Part shown: positions 46,160 through 57,754 of the stretch, piece by piece
Position numbering within the stretch: position 1 is the stretch's first letter
How the letters are laid out: every line of letters starts with the position of its first letter
Assembly: GCA_034359265.1 (NCBI GenBank)
Contig: CP136892.1
Coordinates: 83,754,001 to 83,818,000, forward strand
Length of the DNA: 64,000 nucleotides
Direction of reading: 5' to 3'
DNA from: Canna indica
Lineage: Eukaryota; Streptophyta; Magnoliopsida; Zingiberales; Cannaceae
Notes under the pieces: generated by a model
Seen by the model: only the letters and a program-made list of their open reading frames with translations
Told to the model about the DNA's origin: nothing
Databases searched by the model: none
Made by a program: the position numbers and the translations under genes

Positions 46160-47640
46160 TGAAACAACTCATTTTCATGGCAACAAGTATACTTGCAAGA
46201 TTAAACCAACAATCCAGTATTTGGGGTCTTTCATGACAAGTCAAATATATTATTATGAACTACATTACCTTCTTTATTGACAGCATGTAAACAGCAACAA
46301 GCCATAGAAGTCAAAACTATTTGTGTCGGCAGCATTACCTTCTTTATTGTGCAGCCAAAATATCTACTGCCTGCATTGGGTCCATCTTCCATCCTCAAGA
46401 GTCTACATTTCCCAGCACCACAAGCACAGTCTGGATAAGAGGACTCTGGCACATCTATTAGGTGATAGCGCTTTGTTGGAGTTTTGACACCACCTTGGAT
46501 TTTGATAGGGCTGTTCGGACCACGCTGCTGACTCAGTTCCACTGGGCTACCAAATCCATGCTGCTGATTGTTGTCAGCCTTGTCGCACCACATGAAGAAG
46601 TTGCACTTTTCCTCAGACTTAAAAAGTTACATAAAAATAGAAGAGCTCAGAATCAAACTTCAGCCAATCTAGTTTCCATCAATTTAAGGATTTACTACAA
46701 TTTTAGTACAAGGTAAAAAGCAAAAAGAATATGAAAAGCACTGCATTGGACATAATTCCCACCTAAAAGAACTATTATTCAAATTTGAAGAAAATTATTG
46801 ATTTTCTCTAGTGAAATTAATGAGACCCACGTGATTTTGCCTCTTAATTTACTTCTATTACATTGAGAATTATAGTTACCAAATCTGCTTCTCAGTTTAC
46901 AAATTATGCTCGGGAATTATAGTTGTAAACCTTAATTAGCCGCATTTGATATTCAAATTAAGAATCACCATTCATTGTGCATGCTGTGTAATTGTACACA
47001 TCCTACATATAATGCAAGAGGTACAAATATTATAAAATGTGCTGAGACCAGTTTTATTTTACTTTTAGTCATGGAAACAGATAAAATGTAGAAAGCTCTC
47101 TTTTCTTTTCCCCCCTGCTTTACCCAAAATCACGATGGCACCACCAACATTTAACTTTCTTCCACATCTCTTTACTCAAAACTTCCTCGGACTATGCCCT
47201 AATTCCACCCCAAAAAACTTAGGATCGTGAATACGTTCCAAAGAAAGCCCCCGACTAAGTTTGATCACTACTACAGTAGTAAAACAAAAGAGAAATAAAG
47301 AAGCGCATTCAAATCACACCACCGAAGGTAAAAAAAGAAAAGAAGCAACTTTCCGACTCACCATAATCGGGCAGCTATAGAACCGCCTCCCGGGATTCTT
47401 GGTGGTAGACGATGTGCGGACGACGCATGGCCCTCGTCCGCAAGGGCACTGCCGCTGGGGGTACTCCGGCCCGGGGCTCTTCATGGGGCAGTCCCGCGCA
47501 AAGTGCCCCTCTTGCTTACAGGCGTAGCACTGGAACCCTCGCGGTGCTTCTTTCACGGGCACACTCCCAGTAGCCATCTCTCCCTCAATTCCCTCCTTCT
47601 GTCGTCCTCGACTCCTCGTAAAGCTTAGGAGTTGGGACAA

Positions 47641-48009
47641 AAGGCATTTCGTTTTCTTCTCGAACAAAACGGACCTCTTTCAATATACTCGACCCGAATT
47701 AATGGGTTACTTACATATCAAGAATCCGAACTTAAAGATCCGACCCGAATAAATGTGAACATTAAACAGTAAACTGGTCCTCTTCTTGAACAAAGCCACA
47801 ATTCCGTTCAATTAGTCGGAGCAAGACTTGGGCTCCAAATTGAACTCGAACCCAAAGTTCGATTGCTTGCGTGGGACTCCAAAAGCGTTGACAATGTAAT
47901 ATATAAATTTGTTCGATTAAAAATAGTTAGATTGAGATTGATTTGATAGAAGTGTTTTATTTGAGGAGATTGAACAGTTGCATGTATGCATGTTATTTTA
48001 ATTTATTTG
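47641..48009. other. Flank after the duplication
   Basis: No gene seen. GACCCGAAT-type phrases (47.69-47.75 kb) suggest a decayed hAT-like fragment. Confidence 0.35.
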
Positions 48010-49160
48010 TTTTTTTTTATAACAAAGATAGATATATATATTGAAATCTCCAAAAGTTCGCATACATAAATTCCACATGAACAAAAGTAATACAAAAAAA
48101 AAAAAAAAAAGATTCACCGAAAAAGCAAGATGCTAAATACAAAATATCTTAGAAGAGAGAAAAGATGTTGGTAAGGTGTCTTAAAAATTTCTCGAAAATA
48201 AATTTAATCTTAGACCAAATTTTTTGTGCAGTAGTGATATATCTTATTTTCAAGGACCTAACATTCCTTGCTAATCAAATTCGTCAAATAATGAAGGGCT
48301 ATTAAAATCAACTTATTAAAGCCATCAAACTCATGCTTGAATTTACTGTGTAACTCCCGCCACCATAGTCTACCAGTGTTAGGGGGAAAATTTGAATTCT
48401 TGTTAATGATATCATACATATGCCAAAATTAAGTGGGAGATCTAATGACATCTCAAGAAGCAGTGCTGAATGAATTCCACTTCTGATTGGCAAAGCGGAC
48501 ATAAAGCTTCATTTTGATAGAATCTTTCATGTAACTTTTTGACGCACTGATCGAGACTCCTTCATGCAATAGTTTTCAAAGAATGATCTTTATTTTTAGA
48601 GGCACTATGATATCCCAAACTAAAGTCTAAAGTCTCTTGTTAGCTAAATAGGGAGGCCCCTCGATAAATAACAAAGGAATGATAATATTGAAAGACTATC
48701 TCATAACCAGTGGCTACAGAATAAGATTCATTACATTCCATAGTTCAAGTAATCTTATCATCTTGGTCTAAAGGAACAATATGAAGAATAGACTCAGCAG
48801 TGATCGGAGTAAAAAAATATTTCGCCGATTCTTCGTTCTATGTTTGGTATTGATTTAAGAGTTGTCTCACAAAGAGTAATCTTAGAATCTAAACAACACT
48901 CAGTGGGGATGATAAAAGATATGATAAAACAATTCATGGATCAGTTTGAACACAAACTTCAGAGCCGTATCCAATTTGTCATTTAATGTCTTTCTCAACT
49001 ATCTTACGGTGTTCCAAAAGATTTCTCCGTACACAAAAAAAGATTATTATCAACCGGAGCCTCAATAAAAAAAACCATGCCTAAAATATTTGTTTTTGAA
49101 AATGGTATGAAATAAAGAGTGATACTTGGCAAGTATTCTCCAGTCTGATTACTACAAATT
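48010..49160 (-). mobile_element. LINE (non-LTR retrotransposon) 3' remnant
   Basis: On the minus strand the frame near 48,512-48,450 reads a zinc-binding segment ALCPLCQSEVEFIQHCFLRC, typical of the zf-RVT region after the reverse transcriptase of plant LINEs. A further coding-like piece (LWWRELHSKFKHEFDGFNK) follows near 48.36 kb, with stops and frameshifts between. The poly-T run near 48,010 on the plus strand would be the reversed poly-A tail. Inactive and truncated. Confidence 0.6.
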
Positions 49161-50109
49161 ATCAGTATTAATTTATTATGCATCTTCTTTTAATGTCAAG
49201 TAGCGTTTGGTGCTTTTGGATTTGCGTTCCATGGTATATTTGAGTGCAGGATTCCTTTGACGGGATCCGAACAATATAATTAAGCAGCTCCAAGTGAAAT
49301 CCAACAAATAGGGAAGATTATTCCATGAGTATCTTATTTATGACATCAGTTATTAGTATATTTATGCAAATATTTATATATTACATGTTTACTTCATTCA
49401 ATAGGATAGATTTTTTTTATTTATTTACTAATACATCCAATTAACTAAATTAAATCAGGCGTGCACAACTAACAGTCTGGTGCATTAAATGACATTTTCT
49501 GTGTAGTCAATGGCACAACGGACATTCAAAAAATAACTGATTAAGTTGCAATATTTTTATTTATTTATTTATAGGTACCTTAAATTCAACCTTTCACGAT
49601 CGGGTCCTCGACATATCAAAACAAAACCTGCAAAAAAGAGCCTGGATATTCATTACGAATCAATTTGGGAAAAATATGGGAGGAAGTAGTATTACCCGCA
49701 CACTCCTCATTTATTATTACGCTTTTCACGTAGTAAAATTTTCATGAAGGCAAGCTCTATAATAATTTTTATTAAGTTTCTCGTAAAAATAAATATAATT
49801 TTATTAAAATTGAATATAATATAATTCAAATTGAATTTAAAATAAAAATGAACCTACCTTGTTGCATATAAATAAACTTAATATTTTTACTTTAAATTTA
49901 ATATTAAAAATATTAAATTCATTCTTACGCGAGATTTTATAGAATTACTATAAAATTTCACATCATATAAGTGTTTTTCCTTTCCAGATGTTAGGTATTT
50001 TAACTGACAACGTGCGAGCGTACGAAGCCGACCTAACTCCTCTTAGTTATTTACATGTGAAACACCCTACGTGGCACTGCGTGGTTGGCCACCATGTTAG
50101 TGGGTCCAA
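49161..50109. other. AT-rich far upstream region of the chalcone synthase gene
   Basis: No ORF of interest. An abrupt shift to GC-rich sequence occurs near 50.0 kb. Confidence 0.5.
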
Positions 50110-50322
50110 AGTGGACACCGATGAGGCGATGAGGCCTCGTCCGGGTTAGTTGGAATACTTCGTGCCTCCGCTGCCTCGTCGACGAGGCCGGTACTCGCAC
50201 CGCGGTGCACGAACCAACTACGATTCTGGCCATCCACGCGGTGCGAGTACCGGCCTGATCGACGAGGCAACCAAAGCACGAGTTCTCCAACTAACCTCAA
50301 CCGTGGAGGGGTCGGTGTCCTC
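50110..50322. repeat. MITE-like hairpin in the chalcone synthase promoter
   Basis: The core arms 50143-50204 and 50237-50298 are inverted complements (left GGCCGGTACTCGCACCGCG, right CGCGGTGCGAGTACCGGCC) around a 32-base loop. Weaker pairing extends outward to GGACACCG and CGGTGTCC. It ends about 110-135 bp before the TATA box. No clear target duplication was identified. Confidence 0.75.
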
Positions 50323-50356
50323 GTGGCGCCAAACGACACCAAAACCCCCCCACCCG

Positions 50357-50440
50357 GCGACGTGGCGCGTCATCCGTCCCTCCGTCCGACCTGCCTCCTC
50401 CCTCGCCGCTTCTCTCTCTGATCGCGCCCGCTCTATAAAT
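50357..50440 (+). promoter_or_regulatory. Chalcone synthase core promoter
   Basis: A TATAAAT box at 50434-50440 lies about 84 bases before the ATG. An ACGT element (GACGTGGC, 50359-50366) sits about 70 bases further up, as in the ACGT/MYB light-responsive unit of chalcone synthase promoters. A matching MYB site was not assigned with confidence. Confidence 0.6.
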
Positions 50441-50523
50441 TTCTCCCCCTCCCCTTCGTCTCCGATGCCAGCTCTCGAGCCAGTTCCCCACGCACACGGC
50501 CGCGCTTGTAGATCGACGGAGCG

Positions 50524-51801
50524 ATGGCCAAAGTGCAGGAGATCCGGGGGGCGCAGAGAGCGGAGGGGCCGGCGACGGTCCTCGCCATCGGCACCGCCAA
50601 CCCCGCCAACGTCGTTTACCAGGCCGATTACCCCGATTACTACTTCCGCATCACCAAGAGCGAACACCTCGCAGAGCTCAAGGAGAAGTTCCAGAGAATG
50701 TGTGCGTATAATTAATTAACCGATTCGATTGCTTTAAAATGCTTCTAATGATCAGTGGAGTTCATTTGATTTTATATGGTTTTTCTTGATTTATATATAG
50801 GTGACAAGTCGATGATCCGTAAACGTTACATGCACCTCGACGAGAAGATCCTGATGGAGAACCCAAACGTTTGCGCGTACATGGCGCCGTCGCTGGACGC
50901 GCGGCAGGATATTGTGGTGGTGGAAGTGCCGAGGCTTGGCAAGGAGGCGGCCGTGAAAGCCATCAAGGAATGGGGGCAGCCCAAGTCCAAGATCACCCAC
51001 CTGGTCTTCTGCACAACCAGCGGCGTCGACATGCCCGGCGCCGATTACCAGCTCACCAAGCTCCTCGGGCTTCGCCCCTCTGTCAACCGCTTCATGATGT
51101 ACCAGCAAGGCTGCTTCGCCGGAGGCACGGTGCTCCGCCTCGCCAAGGATCTCGCCGAGAACAACCGCGGCGCGCGCGTGCTCGTGGTCTGCTCCGAGAT
51201 CACCGCCGTCACCTTCCGCGGCCCCTCGGAGTCGCACCTAGACAGCCTCGTCGGGCAGGCCCTGTTCGGCGACGGAGCCGCCGCCATCATCGTCGGGGCC
51301 GACCCGGACCCGGCCACGGAGCGGCCGCTGTTCGAGCTGGTCTCGGCAAGCCAGACCATCCTCCCGGACTCGGAAGGCGCCATCGACGGCCACCTGAGGG
51401 AGTGCGGGCTCACCTTCCACCTGCTGAAGGACGTCCCGGGGCTCATATCGAAGAACATCGAGAAGAGCCTGGTGGAGGCGTTCAAGCCGCTGGGGATCAG
51501 CGACTGGAACTCCATCTTCTGGATCGCGCACCCGGGCGGGCCGGCAATTCTGGACCAGGTGGAGGCCAAGATCGGGCTGCAGAAGGAGAAGATGGAGGCG
51601 ACGAGGCACGTGCTGAGCGAGTACGGCAACATGTCGAGCGCCTGCGTGCTCTTCATCATGGACGAGATGAGGAAGCGGTCGGCGGAGGAGGGGAAGGCGA
51701 CTACCGGCGAGGGGTTGGAGTGGGGAGTGCTCTTCGGCTTCGGCCCCGGCCTCAGCGTGGAAACTGTTGTCTTGCACAGCTTGCCAATTGCCGCCATCTG
51801 A
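50524..51801 (+). CDS. CHS: Chalcone synthase (type III polyketide synthase)
   Basis: Two exons, 50524-50701 and 50801-51801, with a 99-bp intron inside the Cys60 codon, the conserved CHS intron position. The product has 392 residues, the usual length. It condenses p-coumaroyl-CoA with three malonyl-CoA to naringenin chalcone, the entry step of flavonoid synthesis at the ER face of the cytosol. Numbering equals alfalfa CHS2: catalytic Cys164 (QQGCFAGG), Phe215, His303 (FWIAHPGG) and Asn336 (YGNMSSA) are present, as are the pocket residues Thr132, Ser133, Gly256, Phe265 and Ser338. The C-terminal [10 protein letters not shown] is intact. There are no substitutions typical of stilbene or curcuminoid synthases at these positions, so a true CHS is the best call. 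Strongly GC-rich coding sequence; a hairpin element sits in its promoter. Confidence 0.97.
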
Positions 51802-51913
51802 TGCATGCAGTTGCATGCCTTTTGGGTTAATGGCGTGCGATTGCACCTACTTAATTAATTTAAACCTATGTATGTCGAAGTACTCTAGCTATATATGGTT
51901 TATGTTAATTTTC

Positions 51914-51919
51914 AATAAA
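51914..51919 (+). terminator. Likely polyadenylation signal of chalcone synthase
   Basis: AATAAA about 110 bases after the stop codon, in a T-rich 3' UTR. Confidence 0.6.
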
Positions 51920-53998
51920 ATGTGAGATTAAACATGAACCGCATGCATGCTTCTTGATCCAATTATTGACGACTTTTATTTAATTAAAGGTATATAATTG
52001 TCCGGTAATTAATTAACATGACTAATTATATGATATCTAAAACGAGAATATGCTGCATGCGGACTAGTCGTGATCATGAGAGGCTCTCGTTTTATTTTAT
52101 CTTGAACTCTTCTACGTAACTAGATCAGGGACACTGACGAATGACGATGCCGGCCGACAAACCTGATGCAGATCGACAAAAAGTGCAAGTATTCAGTTCT
52201 CCATTAATTTTCCAAATTTGATCAAATTATATAAGATTTTTATGAAACTAATTAATATGCCATGAAAGTCCTGTACTTCGTGATCGAGCGTGGCGATGGC
52301 CCGGGGTAGAATTTGGGACGACGAAGTTAATCATATCTCATATCTATTAAAACAATTCAATTTTAAACTCATCTCAAACTCGTTAGTATTTTAAAAGGTA
52401 ATTCTCAAACTCATTCCACTAATTTAACGGGTACCCACTAGATACTCGTTTTTCGTCGAATAATAAATTTTATATATTAAAAAATTAGCCTACAATTTAT
52501 ATACTTATCATAACATCTAAGAATAATTAATATAATTTATATATAAAAAATTACTCTACGTACTTATCAGAATATTTAATATTATATGACTTATACGAAT
52601 AATTTTAAAATATAAAAATAATTGGAATTAATAGCTGACAAGCTACTACTTCTTCGAACCTCTCAATTCTTGATGGTGTATTATTATATTATATATTGTG
52701 TTAGAAAATAGAGTATCGATAATTAAATATATTATTATTGTATAATATATACTTAATTTTAATTTAAAAAAAAATTATATTGAACTCTAATAAAAAAATA
52801 TAATTATCTTATATATATATATATAATACAAGGGATATTTAATTAGTAATTTTATACTTAACCCAAATCTTATAAAAAATTTACCTTAAAATTTTATACT
52901 CATCCCAAGATTCAACTGGCAAAGTCAGCTAATGACTTATTAGGATACGAGACGAGTAAATATTCATTTACTGGAATTCACTAATTCACTGTCATCCCTA
53001 GTCGAGCAAAAAAATATAATTATCCAGAAAAGGACGTCAAACTAAATATAATGGTATCTCTGGAGAGAGAGAGGAAAAATTTTTGTGCAACTTAATATAA
53101 TAATATTATTGTCTTTCTTTGGTTACAAATTAAATGCTCGGATTAGACGTACTTAATATTATCCAGGAAAGTCAAGACTTTTCCACTTAATTAACTATGC
53201 GTCAAAACCACATAGAGGAAATGGTACAACAACTGACACCATTTATATATTAAAACCCGGTAGATTTTAAAATCGACTACAGTAAAAATTGATAGAATCA
53301 TAGAAATGAGTTAGAAACAAAAACTACTGATTCAGCGACATCTAAAGTTTGGTTTATATATAACATACTGGCGCCAGAATAGGCGTCAATTAAAAAGAAA
53401 ATATATATCGGTGCTAAACTAGCGCCAGTATGTAAACTTTTTTTAAAATATATATTAATTATTACATACAAGCGCTGGGATTGACATCGGTATGTAAACT
53501 TTTAAAAAAAAGAAAAAAAGAAACAGCTGCTGAAAAAGAAATATTACAAGCTTTGCTCAATTGAATTGAATCCGGCCAATTGACAATGGTTTATTTACTT
53601 AACTATATATATCGATTTATTTAATTTAATTGTTTATATAAAAAAATATGTATTATTTTTTTAACTATTCATTTAAAGTAAATATTTTGTATATAGATTT
53701 TTTATTTAAGTTAAACTCTCTATATATATTAATTTAATTATTTATTGTATATAATAGTACATATAAGTATACAAATGTATGTAATAATTTAAATAAACCT
53801 ATACAAACTAAATTATCTAATTTAAATCGGTTAATTTAATTAATAGTTTGATGTAATCATAATTTTTTTTTTATTAATTTTATTCATATAACATCAAAAT
53901 AATAAGATAGATATGAACCTTTTAAAAAAAATGATGATTTTGACTATCAATTTCTAATGGCACCGTTGATAACCGGGATGATTTAGAAAACTACCTAG
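51920..53998. other. AT-rich intergenic DNA with CACTA-like debris
   Basis: No gene. Around 53.27-53.50 kb short palindromic phrases such as CTGGCGCCAG and CTAGCGCCAG recur near CTACAGTAAAAATTG, as in subterminal repeats of CACTA elements. Confidence 0.4.
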
Positions 53999-54162
53999 TA
54001 GAGAAAAAAGGAAGAATAAAGAAAAGAAGAAAATAAAGAGGATGAGAATTATGGAGAAGAAGAAAAAAGGAGCGGAAAATAGGAGAAGAAAGAAAGTAAG
54101 AAAAAAAGAAAATAAATGGAGATCAAAAAAAAAAAAAAAAAAAGAAAAAGAGATAAGGGACG
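53999..54162 (+). repeat. Polypurine tract, about 160 bases
   Basis: The plus strand is almost only A and G (GAAGAA, GAGAAG and A runs) with very few pyrimidines. Such tracts can form triplex DNA. Confidence 0.7.
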
Positions 54163-54339
54163 CTTATTTCGTGTTCTTACGGTGAAAATAAATTTACCAT
54201 TACTTTTGTTATGATAAGAATTTTAACTTTCTCCGAGCATTATGCAAAAAGGTAAGTTATGAGGGCAATTTTCATTTGTCGAGCAATATTCCTAGTTGGT
54301 TTTCTCCTATCTCAATTGGCTGAAAAATAAATTAGGATA

Positions 54340-54712
54340 GTTCTTTATTTAAAAATAAAGGTGTTGGTTTGATACGTAGAGATAGTAATGTTGCTTTATT
54401 TTGTTTGTCTTACGCGGATTCAAAAAAGCTGAATAGCTTTATTTTGAAAACGTATTGCAAATGTTTGAGGGTTGCATTAATGATCATACCAAAAGTGCCT
54501 TGGAAGATTTACTAAACTGTACAAAATATCTGGTATTATTTGAAAAAAAATATCCAATGTTTTTATTTGTTTTGTTCACAGAAATTGTAACAAAATCGTC
54601 CACTCTTGTTTTCTAACTTTTAAAACTTGCGTTCTTTCTCACGTTAGTCGTGCAATTATTTCATTACTATTTTAATATATTACATATTTTTATTGCTAAA
54701 AAAAAAACAAAT
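54340..54712 (+). mobile_element. LINE RNase H-like relic
   Basis: Plus-strand codons read GVGLIRRDSNVALF near 54,360 and later FVHRNCNKIVHS near 54,570, like the start and end of the RNase H (RVT_3) domain of plant LINEs. The frame is broken between them. An A run near 54,700 may be the tail. Confidence 0.4.
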
Positions 54713-55028
54713 AGAACTCGAGCAAGCTAGGAAGGAGTCTCGTATTTGGACATCCGTTCATCCTCCTGAGCTAGATCTTAATCTTATCCTTGGTTGTATT
54801 TCTATTGACTTAACAATCAATATATCTTTCATTTTTTTTTAAAAAAAGAAGAAGGTAGAATGAGTATTTTTCAATATTATATTGAATTATCTTTAATTAG
54901 ATACTATATTTTAGTAAACGAACTTTTTATGCGAGAAATAAATTAATTTTAGGTATTTTTTACTTACTCATATAATTTTAAGAAGTTAAATCAAATTTTA
55001 AATATATTTTAGTATTTTTTTAGGAAAA

Positions 55029-56086
55029 AAAGTACAAAAGTACCCATGACGTTTTCTCGTGGGTATTAAAATACTCCTAAAGTTTTTTTGGGATCAAAAA
55101 TATTTCTCATATTATGAATTAGGTACAAAAATGCTCCTATAGATAAACGGTGTTAGTTGAGAGATAACAGAGCTGACGTGACTGATGACGTGGATATCTG
55201 ACGCGCATGCGGGCCACGACGTTTTCTCACATGTACTAAAATGCTCCTAACGTTTTTTTCACGGGTACTAAAATGCTCATAACGTTTTTACACAGGTATA
55301 AAAATACTCTTGATATTTTCTCACGGGTACAAAAATACCTCTAACGTTTGTTTTGAACCTAAAATACCTCCAATGTTATTGAAAATGACATCATACTAAC
55401 TTTTATTAGGTGAGACTTAATGGAGATGTCATGGATGTTGATAAAGATGTTGACTTTACACTTGGCGCATATGCAGAGAGCAACTTGCCACACAATCGTA
55501 GGGGTGAATAAAAAAAATAAAAAATTCGATTAATTAAAAACTGATTTGAAACCGAATCAAATTTTATAGTTTTCGATTTATTATTTATCACTTACGTGGC
55601 AAGTTGCTCTCTACATATGCGTCATGTGTAAAGTCAACATTTTTATCAGCTTCCATGACATCTCTATTAAGTCTCACATAATAAAAGTTTGTATGATGTC
55701 ATTTTTGTACCATTTTCATAACCTCAGAGGTATTTTAGGTCCAAAACAAATATTAGGGGTATTTTAGTACGTACTCGTGAGAAAAATGTTAGGAGTATTT
55801 TTGTACATATGAGAAAATATTAGGGACATTTTAGTACCCGTGAGAAAATGTCATGGGCATTTTAGTACCTGTGAGAAAATATTTTGGCTTGCATGTGCGT
55901 CAGATGTCCATGTCATCAGTCCCAGTCATCAATCATGTCAGCTCCGTTATCTCTCAACTAACACCGTTTACCTATAAGGATATTTTTGTACCAAATTCAT
56001 AACGTGAGGGGTATTTTTTATCCCAAAAAAATATTAGGGGTATTTTAGTACTCGTGAGAAAACGTCAGGAGCATTTTTGTACCTTT
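55029..56086. repeat. Foldback element, arms about 470-490 bp
   Basis: The left arm (55,029-55,498) and right arm (55,590-56,086) are inverted complements, e.g. GTTAGTTGAGAGATAACAGAGC (left) with GCTCCGTTATCTCTCAACTAAC (right). Inside each arm are tandem units of about 36-40 bp (TTTCTCACGGGTACTAAAAT). The loop starts TAGGGGTGAATAAA, like a truncated hAT end. No coding capacity; the target duplication was not resolved. Confidence 0.78.
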
Positions 56087-56453
56087 ATTATAATTGAATA
56101 TTTAAAGTGGACCGTATTAAATTGAATATATTTTATTTCACATAATTTTTATTATTTAGTAGAATAAATATAATTCCACACATGATTTTAAAAAATAGTT
56201 GTTATGATAATAATATTTTTTTAAAAAATAATTGTTTGAATTAAATTATATTCATATCCTACCATACATTCATACAATGCATAACGTTAATGAATTATGA
56301 AATATCACTTCAAAACAAATTTAGTTACTTTGTTGGATACAAATTCGTACTCAAACGAAATTTTATATAATAAAGTATATTCGTATGATTTATTTATCCT
56401 AATTATGTAATATATAAAATAATTAGTGAAACATTATAAATATGGTTAATTAA

Positions 56454-56895
56454 ATTATATATCCTGAACTTTAGGGGTATTCTCAATTTTGATCCAAACT
56501 TTCAGTTATATTAATTTTATACCCTAATTTTCAATTCGTTTCAATAATATCTCATCGTCAAGTCACCGTGAATTTTTCAGTTTGGTTGCTGATGTGGCTT
56601 TGCATACGTGTACCAAAAAATAAAAAAATATGAAAAAAGAATTTATCCATTGTCACGTCAGCGTGCAATGTTAGCAACAAATCTAAACTTGAATAAATAA
56701 TATTAAAAAATACACGCCAGCATTACATTATATATTCTGAACTTTAGGGGTATTCCTAATTTTGATTCGAACTTTCGGTTATATCAATTTTATACCCCAA
56801 TTTTTAATTCATTTCAATAATATCTCATCGACAAGTCACAGTGAATATTGTCGTTTGATTGCCGATGTGGTTTTTCATACGTGTATTAGAAAACA
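56454..56895. repeat. Direct repeat, period about 273 bp
   Basis: Two copies share CTGAACTTTAGGGGTATTC, AATTTTATACCC and TTTCAATAATATCTCATCG, starting near 56,454 and 56,727. About 100 bp of unrelated sequence separates them. They look like one repeat duplicated in tandem. Confidence 0.75.
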
Positions 56896-57511
56896 TAAAA
56901 TATGCAGAGAAAAAGAAAAAAGAGCCAAATTTGCTAATGAAATATTGAAAAATGTGTAAATTTGTCAATTAACTATATTTTTTTATCAAAATTATCGTTA
57001 TTACATAATTGGATCAATTTTATCATTTTTATTAATAGAAGTAAACGACGATGACAATATATTATAATATTATAATATTATAATATATTTGTGGAAAGGA
57101 TATTTTCATAAAGTAGATCTCATAACTTGGTAATCTATTTATTATACCAAACACGTCTATCTAAATTTCAGCAATCTTATCATAACATAACATTACTTGT
57201 GCATACCAAACATTGTATATATTCTAGATTATCGATAATATTTTTAGTGACAATCTATCATAAAGTTAATCTAGATTGTTTGATAATCTATAAGGTAATG
57301 CACCAAAATTCACCTTAGCCTTTGGCTTGCGTTGTTGTCTGATCGGGCGTGAACGACTCATGCCGATAGATGCTTTTTAGCTAAGGTCTATCTCATGGCT
57401 CACAAGGCAAGATCGGTATCAAACCAATCTATATTTTTTCAACTTGGTTGTGTTTCGACTTTTCTTGTAGCTTATTTTTAATGAGTACGTCCATCGTTAA
57501 TGTCTTGATGA

Positions 57512-57754
57512 ACTTCAGCCAAAGAATCTGTGGTGAATACAAGATCTGAAAAAGAAAAACCAATTGTTTTGGTCAGTGCATTCTGCAATAAGAAGGCCAC
57601 TGCACTCTCTATATATGGACCTGACAATTATCCTCTTACTCCACTGGCTCAGAGGCTCCAATTTGGAAGGAAGCTAGTAAACTATCAAAATTTGCCAGTT
57701 GACTTAAAAGCTCTTTTCTTTTACTCTCACATTTTAAAATCTTTGATAGGGTAA
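57512..57754 (+). other. Unexplained open frame of 80 codons
   Basis: The frame is open from 57,512 to a stop at 57,754 with no ATG; a CTTCAG acceptor-like site lies near its start. The product contains NYPLTPLAQRLQFGRKLVNY and looks more like protein than the surrounding AT-rich DNA. No family is recognised and no partner exon was found. It may be an exon relic. Confidence 0.25.

Larger units (their letters stand above)
36734..47577 (-). pseudogene. CCHC-GRF-GRF zinc-finger gene, copy 2, truncated and carrying a viral insert
   Basis: Exons 47577-47362, 46617-46339 and 37075-36734 mirror copy 1 with conserved splice sites. The reading frame would give 278 residues. Relative to copy 1, a GGA codon has become TGA (36736-36734). 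The C-terminal CCHC knuckle (CFRCGRFDHRINEC) is still encoded in frame to the next stop at 36626 but lies beyond this stop. Both GRF fingers and the N-terminal knuckle are intact; CNFFMW fits the GRF consensus better than copy 1. Intron 2 has grown from 1.6 kb to 9.3 kb by the pararetrovirus. It could be a recent pseudogene or make a shortened protein if the intron is still removed. Confidence 0.7.
36292..47640. repeat. Tandem segmental duplication, unit 2 (disrupted copy)
   Basis: Collinear with unit 1 over the 3' flank, exon 3, intron 2, exon 2, intron 1, exon 1 and 5' flank, but split by the viral insert at 38.81-46.16 kb. It also has about 0.5 kb of intron 2 (37.2-37.7 kb) not found in unit 1. 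Confidence 0.85.

Noticed and set aside
50871..51846. Large ORFs on both strands overlapping chalcone synthase exon 2
   Set aside because: They are frame shadows caused by GC-rich codons; the CHS frame has all catalytic residues and the conserved intron.
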